Source: Lasiosphaeria ovina
Taxonomy: Eukaryota; Ascomycota; Sordariomycetes; Sordariales; Lasiosphaeriaceae
Assembly (NCBI GenBank): GCA_033439765.1
Contig: JAULSN010000006.1
Location: 3,224,001-3,288,000, forward strand
DNA: 64,000 bases
Direction of reading: 5' to 3'
The notes under the pieces were generated by a model. The model worked only from the letters and a program-made list of their open reading frames with translations, ran no database searches and had not been told where the DNA came from. Shown here one piece after another: positions 46,992 to 55,492 of this stretch. Within the stretch, counting starts at the first letter, position 1; the number at the start of each line of letters is the position of its first letter. Both the position numbers and the translations under genes were made by a program.

Positions 46992-49900
46992 ATGGCGACG
47001 AGCGGAATTGAGGTCCTGATGGACCCGGCGACGCTGACCATCGCGGCCGTGGGCGGCAATGGGCGGCACGGGACCAAGTTCTGGGACGGGCAGAACGCGA
47101 GGCAGGCCGGCACGGGCAACCACGGCTTCGACGGCGAGGACGCGGCGCCGCCGCTGCCGGGCGGGCGGGGCGGGGAGCTGGTGGTCCGGCTTGGCTACGA
47201 CGCGGACCGGCCGGGCTTCGTGCAGGTCATGGGCGAGGCGCAACTGGGCGGCCAGCGCTGGGAGATCAACGGGCCCCAGTCTCTGCTACTCGACTGCAGC
47301 GGTGGCACCGGCGGCGACGGCGGGCTCGGCGAGGACGGCCAGGATGGCGGCGATGGGTGGGTGGGCTCTAACGCGACCAAGAGCAGGGCCGGAGGAGTGA
47401 GCAACTGAGCGAATTCCGCCGTGGATGACGCGACGCCCTGATCCCCCTCGCGATGTGTATGGCCAGCTGCGGAATGCTGACGGACATCTTGGACTATTGT
47501 AGAATGGAGGCGACGGAGGCAAAGGCGGAAAGTGAGTGCACCCCCTCAGTAGTCATTTGAAGCTCGAGACTAACCGGGTGACTGCGTCTTGTCCAGCGGA
47601 GGCCGCGGTACCAACGGAGCAATTGGCGGCGCAGGGGGCATTGCACGCATTGTGGTCCACGAAGAAGACCTCGACACCCTAGTCGGTATTGAGTGGAATG
47701 TCAACGGCGGGCCGGGAGGGGCGTCTGGAAAGCACGGAGACGGCGGTAGCGGTGGGAGCGGCGGGCCGGGCGGCAGCAGTTATTCCTGGTAGGAAGCAAA
47801 AGTCCCCGACATCACGCCATGAAATTCTAACCATGGCTATCGCCTGCAGGACCCGGGAAGTCAGGGCCGCGGACCAGGGCCTCAGCTATGAGACCGTGAA
47901 GAGCCCGGGCGGCAGTAATGGACGAGGTGGAGCCGGCGGCCGCGCCTACATGGACGAGTGCATTCCAGGCCCCGGCGGTCCACCTGGCCGCGGCGAAATC
48001 AACGTAATCCAGGGGGACGGCAGCGTTCGAACCTACCCATCTCGGTACCGGGTGGAAGTGGTGAGCTTCGATGTGCACGACGAGGGCGATGACGGAATCA
48101 ACGAGCCCGGGGAGCATCTCATTGTGAGCAACATTGTGGTCACAAACAACGGTAATCCCCCAATCGCCCCTCTTCTTGCTCCACTGCCAAGTACCCCATG
48201 TTGACGATGCATGTACCAGGCCAGATGCCCACCCCCAGAGTAGCCCAACTCCACCTCACGATTAGGCGTAGCAAGTGGTTAACTCCGGTCTTCATGCCCC
48301 TGGAGCTGCCCTCTGGGATCCAGCCAGGCGAGAGCGTCACTGTGCCGGGCGTCCTATGGGCTATGATCAACAACGAGACGGCCGGACGGGTGAAGGGCAC
48401 GCTGCTCCATGCCAAGGAAATCGTGTCTCTCCGGGCCTTTTCCCAGAGGCTCGAGCGCGAGGTGCCCGAGTTCGCTGGAGGCTGTGAAGTGCTCTTTCAG
48501 TACCCGCTGCTCATGACGGCGCCGCGCTATCTCGACTGCGTCATCAAGGGCACGACGGTAAAATTCTCCTGGTCAATTTCCAACATCTCGTCCAAGCCGC
48601 ACGGCCGCACCGAACTGAAGCCGCGCGAGGCCGGGACCAGCTTGTCGGACCCCAGCGGCATGTTCCATCTGGAGCGGGCGCACCACGACACGCCCCACGA
48701 AGTCACGGACCTGATCGACGTGCTGGAGCCGGGCGAGAAGATGCCTGTCATGGTCGAGCTGCATGTGTCCGACGTGGTCAACGAGTTCACCACGGGCACC
48801 CTGGCCGTCATCCTGCAGCTGGCCGATCCGCACACTGGTATGTCGAGGCCCGTCGTGACGTTTGACCTACGCATCCAGGTCTCGCCTCCGTACCGGTACA
48901 ACCCGGCCTCGCGAGCCCTCCTCGTCATCAACGCCCAATCCAACAATCCCTTCGTCCTCCAGATCCTCAATTTCATCGAGACCGGCCTTCACCTGCCCGT
49001 TGACGTGTTCAACCTCAGCCTCAACGGCTCGATGAAACTGTCCGAGACGCGGCAGAGCGTGCTTCCCAACTACGCCGGCAAGAGCGTCATCATCTTCGGA
49101 AACACGATGAACCACTTCCAGAACGGAGCGCGCGAGCCCTGGGAGTTGCTCGACATGGCCGAGACATTTGCCCTCGCACGTGGCGGGACCAGCTTTCTTG
49201 TCGTGGCTCCAACCAACATCCCCAGCCTCAAGACCTTTGCGCATATGCTGCTGGTCCCAGGCTCCGGACCGTCGCAGGATCCCGCGGCCGGCGAGACCAT
49301 CCCAACGGCAAAGGAAATCGCGCAGAAACTGGCAACGATGTCCCCAATCCGGACAAGCATCACGCTGCCCGTCAAGAAAATGCTGATGCGCAGTATGAAC
49401 GGCGTGTTGACGTCGGCGGCCACGTCCACGCAGGAGATGCTTGCCGATAAGTTTCCGCTGCGGCAGTTTGTCGTGTCGCGGATGGAGCTCGACGCGCCCG
49501 CCGACGCCCCTGACGACGGGAAAAAAAAGTCCAAGCCCAAGGACGGCGGGCTGTCCATTGTCGAGGGCCTGCCACAGAGCGCCAAGCTCTTTGCCACGCT
49601 GCAGCAATTTTCGGCTGTCCAGAACGAGCAGGGTATATCGGAATACAACGTGGCTGTGGTCACGCATCTGTTGCCGTTCAGGGACCAGTGTGCCATCTTC
49701 TGGAACCTGGCAGGACGTGAGACAGCGCGGGGGGTGAGCGTGGGCGTTGCCTATGCCGGGAACGCGCTTGGCCACCTCCGCTCCGGCTATGACGCCCAGG
49801 AAGCAGAGCAGTTTGTCAGCGGCAAGGTCAGTTTCCCTCTCTTACCCACTCTCAGAAACTATGTACTTCTGCCACCACAGACCAAACTGACATGTACTTC

Positions 49901-51022
49901 TCCCAGGCCTGCGAGGCAATATCCTGGTCAATCGCCACGCAGCTGTCATCCGAGCTTTCCTACTTTTGCGCCGGGTCCGGGGCAGGCGGTCCGTCGTCAG
50001 GGCTGCTGGCCCAGCTTCCGCTGCTGGACTACTTTGTATCCTCGGCGCCGGTTTCGCTTCACCCAGCGCCTGGCGCAGCCGGAACAGCAGAGCAGATATT
50101 CGCGCCGCTGCTCAACATCCTGGGCAACCTCCGCGCCGTAACCAGTCCGCTCAGTATCGGGCAGTCACTGGGGCAGCACCTGACGGGGCCCGGCCAAAGG
50201 CGCAAGAAACTCAACGCCATGGTTGTTGAGCAGGTCGCCGAGCCGCTGGTCAACAAGCTGCTCGCCATCGCCCTCAATACTACCACCACGGCCCCCGCGT
50301 CCCCCTTGTCTCCTTCAACCACATTGCTGACCCCGCCGCCATCATCGCCCAGTGTATCAGAAAGCAGCAGCGTGCCCGAGCTGAAGCGCAAGAAATCCGC
50401 GCGCTTCACGCTCAAGCTGCTCGGCCGCAAAAGCAAAGCACCACCGATGCCGCTCCCGCCCAGCCCCAGCGCAACAACCGTCGGCAGCTCAGCCAGCAAC
50501 GAGAGCCCAGCAGCAATAACAACCCTGACCAAAACAAAAACCAAATCCGGCGCAGTCTCCCCAGCCCTCCTCACCAAAAACAAATCCCTCACGCAGGCCG
50601 TCGCCGACATCGAAAAGGACGCCAAGAAACGCCTCGCCGACATCAAGCAGTCGAGCCCGCAGCTGACTCGCGTGGCGCGTGCGCACGCGCTGGCGTGCGG
50701 CGCGCTCGGCTCCTCGTACGGCGGCGACGGACAGTTTCTCGACCTGCTGATGGTCAACCAGGGCACGGCGAGCATCCTCGACATCCAGGCGGCGGGCAAG
50801 GACAAGCAGACTACCGTGGTTATCATGCTGCACCATGAATGGGCCACGCTGCATGGCCAGCTGGCGCAGCGGCGCGCGCAGCTTGAGGGTGACGAGGTCG
50901 CTGGGTGGGCGAAGCTTGCAGAGTTGATGGTTGTGTCGCCGGCGGGGAGGAGAACGGAGGAGTGGGAGGGGGATTGGCGGGCGGCGGAGCTGGGTGTCGG
51001 CGTGGAGCGGTTGGTGGTTTGA
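46992..51022 (+). CDS. large glycine-rich fungal protein of unknown function, six exons
   Basis: Exons 46992-47396, 47503-47531, 47597-47788, 47850-48151, 48220-49826 and 49907-51022 give 1216 residues. All five introns are GT-AG and the summed length keeps one frame; exon 2 is only 29 bases. Residues 1 to about 310 hold collagen-like Gly-rich blocks (SGGTGGDGGLGEDGQDGGDG; GDGGSGGSGGPGGSS; GPGGPPGRGEINVIQGDGSV). Next comes a beta-sandwich-like region (VEVVSFDVHDEGDDGINEPG), as in large uncharacterised fungal proteins. Residues about 530-800 look alpha/beta (ALLVINAQSNNPFVLQILNF; GKSVIIFGNTMNHFQNGARE). The C-terminus has a low-complexity Ser/Pro/Thr stretch and helices. No signal peptide or membrane span is visible. 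Residues near 290-310 read like the start of an Ig-like or NEW3-type domain, but I would not insist. Function unknown. Confidence 0.8.
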
Positions 51023-52304
51023 GGGATGCCGAGGGAGAAGGCGGTTGTAATGTGCATTGGACGGGTAGATGGGAGAGGCGTGTTTGCTAAAATCCGCAAC
51101 CTGGATAAGGTGCCTACCTCTATAGTCACCCCCGACAACGTTTCTTGGCCAAATCCGTATTAGGCTTGAAATCTGAGCAGGAGCTGAGGCGTATTGAGCA
51201 TCGCCCTAAGCCGAGCTGAGTCACAGGGATGTCCCGGCTATAACTGCCATGTCCAAACTGATCCCAGTTTTGGGACACCAGCTTATAACTTCCGTTTTTT
51301 TCTTACCGTTGCAATCGGCTACCGTTATCAAACAAGTAGAGCCACCATCTATATTCGAACTAAGAATATTTATATGTCGGCTTGTCCATATTCTTCTTTT
51401 AAAAGAGGCGGAAATCTACGAATATTACTTTATGAAATATCCAACTGGCTTCAATCCTATAATTTGGGAAGTACATAATGACGATTAGAGCCTTTGTAAC
51501 TAGTAGTCTAGATTTCCGTTGGACTAGGGATAGTAGGCGGGCTTAAGAAGTGGGTAAGGGAAAAGGAGAACTGTTGAAAGGGCTACCAAGAAGTCTCTTT
51601 AGATAGTACCGTGCGTGGCCCTGTTCCTCTCCATCGTAATCATGCCTGCAAGAGTTCTCTAGACTTGTAGGCAGCACTTTAAATTCCTATATCACCAAGG
51701 GGCGTGTTAAATGCTTTCCCGGCATTGCCGATAATGATACAACGGCCACTTTTCATGTAGGGAAGATCGAATTACAGGACCAGCCGTGATGGAGGCGAAT
51801 CAGTCAGGAAAGCATCAACAAGATGGTGGATTCTATGGTGTGCGGATGACGGATACGATAGCCTGTGAGGGTTAGATGACTGGGTGGTAGTACTATAAAG
51901 ATACCTCTATTTACTAGTAATTATAGTAGTAGAGCTACTAGATAGGCACTGAGTCCCTTGTATTTTGGAAAGCGCTTGCCAGTCATCACCCCGTACTGTA
52001 GTACAGTTACCAGTCACACACACTCGCTGTAAGTGCTGGCCACTACAAGTCCAGTAACGATGAATGCACTGCAATTCGATTACTGGAATCAAGTTATGTC
52101 CCCAAGCTGCGTTACCAGACAAGGACCATGCTTATAGGCTTACCTCATGGGTACGGCTTGATTCCAGTAATTAGTGGGGCGGGTCATTGTCGGGGTCCAA
52201 CCGGCCTCCCGGTTCCATGGTCGCCCCAAGCTAGGATCCCGGACTCCCGCCTTAGCGGCCAGAACCTCGGCCACAGAGTCCCACACCATGGTGCAAGTTC
52301 TCAC
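51023..52304. other. intergenic accessory-type DNA, no gene seen
   Basis: AT-richer sequence with frequent stops in all frames, likely decayed repeats. It contains a perfect 15-bp inverted repeat (52079-52093 with 52157-52171). A 79-codon frame at 51249-51488 is AT-rich and unrecognised. Confidence 0.4.
52079..52171. repeat. 15-bp perfect inverted repeat, 63-base spacer
   Basis: ATTACTGGAATCAAG at 52079-52093 is the exact reverse complement of CTTGATTCCAGTAAT at 52157-52171. It could be the ends of a tiny MITE-like element or a hairpin. No flanking duplication is obvious. Confidence 0.6.
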
Positions 52305-52399
52305 TAACATCCCAGATCCCAGGCCACACTAAGCTCCCAGGCCACACTAACATCCCAGCTACACGTGTACACCCAGCTTCCAGATCCTAGGCCACACTA
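52305..52399 (-). repeat. 25-bp repeat array, left copy (inverted)
   Basis: Contains a 25-base unit TAACATCCCAGATCCCAGGC+CACAC (52305-52329), an 18-base shortened unit (52330-52347), a diverged stretch and a last unit ending CCACAC at 52399. The units are reverse complements of those at 53786-53925. Confidence 0.65.
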
Positions 52400-53287
52400 A
52401 CAGGCCGACGAAATTTGGGAACATGGGATGCGGCGTTTCATATACTGACGAGCTCTAACGCACAGATCGAGGGCAGCGCCGTCCACTGTGTGGCTGGTCG
52501 ACGGCGGGGCGTCACAGGCGCATAGCCGACTTGACGAGCCTCGGTCCGCTAAAACCCGCCGCGCCATGCAATGATACAGACCTTAGGAAAGGAATTCATG
52601 GGATGCGACAGACCAGCCGCTCGATAGGAGCGATCTAAATAAAGAAATAATTCTGACATGCGATAGTATATGGAAACGGAGTAGAATAATGACCAGAGCA
52701 AGAGGAGAGGAGCTTGATGCCATTCGGGCGCCAGCCCGAAGCATGGCCTGTGATGGATGCGGCTGTGCCCGGTCACGTCGGGTGGAAAAAGTGTGTTACA
52801 GTAGCAAAGGTTCAATTAGAATACGTTGTGCAGCATCGAATTATGGCGCCATGATTGGCTGACATGAAAGTGCCGACTTTAATGAAGAGGAGGAAGGATG
52901 GGACGACGTTTGGATGAGGGAACAGGGATGGGCAGCAGGGAAACAAGCCAAGTTCTGCTTTGTTACAGTAGGTACCCTGCAAAGCCCCCCCACAGTCCTT
53001 AAAAAAGTTAACTAAAAAACCAGCAACACCCAATACTGTATTTCTAATCATAACAATAAATGACATTTGCCCAAAATAAGAGAAAGTGCCCCTTGTAGTG
53101 AACTATAGGTATCTTCAATCAGCGAGTACCTTGTCAAACGCAAATGCTACCGCGATAACTTCCGTAAGTCTTAAAACGCGAATAAATAAACTTCACTGGG
53201 AGTTGTCCTGGGACTCTCGTCCTAGGATTGGGAGTTGTCCTAGGACTGTTGTCCTGGTACTAAAAGCTCTGGCCTTCGCGTTTCCAG

Positions 53288-53491
53288 CACCTGGAGGGGT
53301 CATATTTCCCGCTGGACGTGGCCTCCCTCGCGGCGCCCGACCCAATCTGGCTGTCGCGGCAGATCCCGCTCATCGAATCGCGCAGCGTGGATGCCACTCG
53401 CATCGTCAACTTTGCTCCTTTCACTCCTTTACCCTACGAGCAGGTCAAATACATGAAAGAGTACGCAGATAAGGCTATATACGCCCAATGA
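53288..53491 (+). pseudogene. gene remnant, last exon of an unknown protein
   Basis: After an acceptor-like CGTTTCCAG the frame reads HLEGSYFPLDVASLAAPDPI, then WLSRQIPLIESRSVDATRIV, LPYEQVKYMKEYADKAIYAQ and a stop at 53491. The composition and codon use are natural and unlike the surrounding DNA. No start or upstream exon can be found; the sequence before it is a short direct duplication (GGGAGTTGTCCT twice near 53199 and 53230). I do not recognise the parent family. It is probably the 3' end of a gene moved or truncated within the accessory segment. Confidence 0.45.
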
Positions 53492-53785
53492 GACAGGTAA
53501 ACGTCCCCGTGGACAGGACTGCTCCAGCTTGCTGATGATACAAGATCTAGCCATGTGGAAATCATACCTGAAGGGCGCCCAAGGCTATTGCAGCAGCAAT
53601 CCTAATATGCTCCAGCCAGGTCCATTGTTGGTCGTTCGCGCGAGTCCACCTAATTAAAACTACCGCCTGTTGCTCGAATAGGGATACTGATTCCCGGGAA
53701 TGAACTTGGTGTAGTACTGACTCTCGCGTCAGTCTAGTTGTGGCTCGTAGATACAGGCCACCTCACTCGCTCGATATCACACAAT

Positions 53786-53925
53786 GTGTGGCCTAGGAAT
53801 CGGGAGCTCACTGTGGCTTGGGATCTGGGATGTCAGTGTGGCTCGCAGTTTGGGAGCTCAGTGTGGCCCCGGATCTGGGAGCTCAGTGTGGCCTGGGGGA
53901 TCAGTGTGGCCCAGGATGTGGGATG
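53786..53925 (+). repeat. 25-bp tandem repeat array, right copy
   Basis: Four units of exactly 25 bases (53786-53810, 53811-53835, 53836-53860, 53861-53885; consensus GTGTGGC...GGATCTGGGAGCTCA), then an 18-base unit (53886-53903) and a partial unit. The same repeat, including an 18-base variant, occurs inverted at 52305-52399. Confidence 0.8.
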
Positions 53926-54063
53926 CTTCCTCGCAGGCTCTAGGTTTGGCCCTTTTTCTCCCGGGCGGAATCTCCCGGCTTATGGTGGTGGTCAGAAGTC
54001 TGCGTGGCTGATGACAGTGCCCCGCACCTGACCCTGCCGAGTTGGCGAGGCTCTGCCCTGATC

Positions 54064-54102
54064 TGCCCAACATGGGTGCCCAACATGGGTGCCCAACATG
54101 GG
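54064..54102 (+). repeat. 13-bp tandem repeat, three exact copies
   Basis: TGCCCAACATGGG three times in a row. Each unit contains the near-palindrome GCCCA-ACA-TGGGC. It lies about 185 bases upstream of the hydrolase-like ORF. Confidence 0.85.
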
Positions 54103-54287
54103 CAAATGGCGCTGGATTCGGCGACTCGAGTTCGGCCGGAGAGGCTGGCAGCAATCTCCTTCAACCTCCCTTTGCAACGCGCACGCGATTCTGCATCATA
54201 GAACGACATCTACCCTTTGCCACTCCAGCCACTCGAGACATATCAAGCAGTAGACACGCTCGCGATGGTTAGTATACGCCGAAGTAC

Positions 54288-55335
54288 ATGTGGCTCCTAC
54301 TTACGCGACATAGCCTCTGCGACAGCTGTACCCCGACCCGGCTTCAGCCGACACCGCCAAAGTCGAGTACGTTGCCCGCCCTTCCAGTGTTGGCTCTGCT
54401 GACAAGACGCAGCATCATCGCAGTCCACGGCCTCAATCCTCGAAGCAAAGACGACGCCGCCCACGCGTGGGACACCTGGCGCACGCCCTCCGGGCCGCAA
54501 GGCCGCCTCTGGCTCCGCGACGACCTCCCCCCATCGGTGCCCGAGTCGCGCATTTTCCTCTACCAGTACAACTCGACCGCGGTCTACGGGAAGGATCGGA
54601 GCACCTTCATTGACAAGGCGAACGAGCTGCTCGAGGCAATCCGAATGGAGCGAGATGACGTGGAATCCAGGCCAATTCTGCTTCTCGGCCACAGTATGGG
54701 CGGTCTACTGATCAAGCAGGCGTTGATCAATGCGCACAATAATCCGAAGTACACGCCGATCAAAGATGCAACGAAGGGACTAGCATTCTTTGCCACACCG
54801 CACAACGGCGGGGACACGATGTTGGTCAGCCTTGGGGGAGTCACGGCCAAGATTGCGACGGCTGTCGGATTCCAGAAAGGAGACGACGTGCTTGAGACGC
54901 TGAAGGAGGGGAGCATCTTCTCGGATATTATGCATGAGCACTGGAGGCACCAACTGCTCGAATACGACATCATCTCCTTCTGGGGAGCGCTGGACGGCGT
55001 GAGTAAAATAGGCCAGTGTATGGAATTCGCTGACGTACTAATCGTACCCCTAGATCGTCCCACGAGACAGCGCACGATTTGGCATGCCGGGCGATCGAGA
55101 GAACGTCGTGAAGCTGAATGCAGACCACAGTGGGGTGTGCAAGTTTGATGAGAGCCAAACGGATCAGGACAACTTCAAGCTGGTGCGAGGCAATATTAAG
55201 GATATTTATAAAATTGCGCTCAAGAACTGTGAGTTGATCACCCTGCCTTCTATGATAGGTCAAGAAGGGAGAGTGTCTGTGGACGACGATGCGATAGAGG
55301 CACGATTGGCCAACTTGAGAGAAAACAACGCCTGA
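54288..55335 (+). CDS. SesB-like alpha/beta-hydrolase (N-terminal effector-type domain of fungal NLRs)
   Basis: Two exons, 54288-54998 and 55054-55335, give 330 residues. The 55-base intron has GTGAGT, a TACTAAT branch site and CCCTAG, in phase 0. The first 36 residues are not family-like, so the true start may lie elsewhere. The alpha/beta-hydrolase fold begins IIAVHGLNPRSKDDAAHAWD (oxyanion HG), followed by LLGHSMGGLLIKQALI with the nucleophile elbow G-H-S-M-G, FFATPHNGGD, and NADHSGVCKF with the probable catalytic His. Such lipase-like domains occur fused to NB-ARC or NACHT modules in fungal NLR proteins of the SesB type. Here the frame ends at a TGA 157 bases before the NB-ARC ORF, and I cannot find a splice pair that joins the two. 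It is either a separate partner gene or the front half of an interrupted NLR. Confidence 0.75.
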
Positions 55336-55492
55336 TGTCATTAAGCAGGATTTCAGCATAAACGCTTATCTCTTCATTCAAATACATTTCTACAACAGTT
55401 TCTCTCCAGACTGCTAATATCGCAAAGTTGACCAGCAGACTGAGCAACACAAACATGACGACCATGTTCCAAGCTACCCCCCTAGCTCTCTG

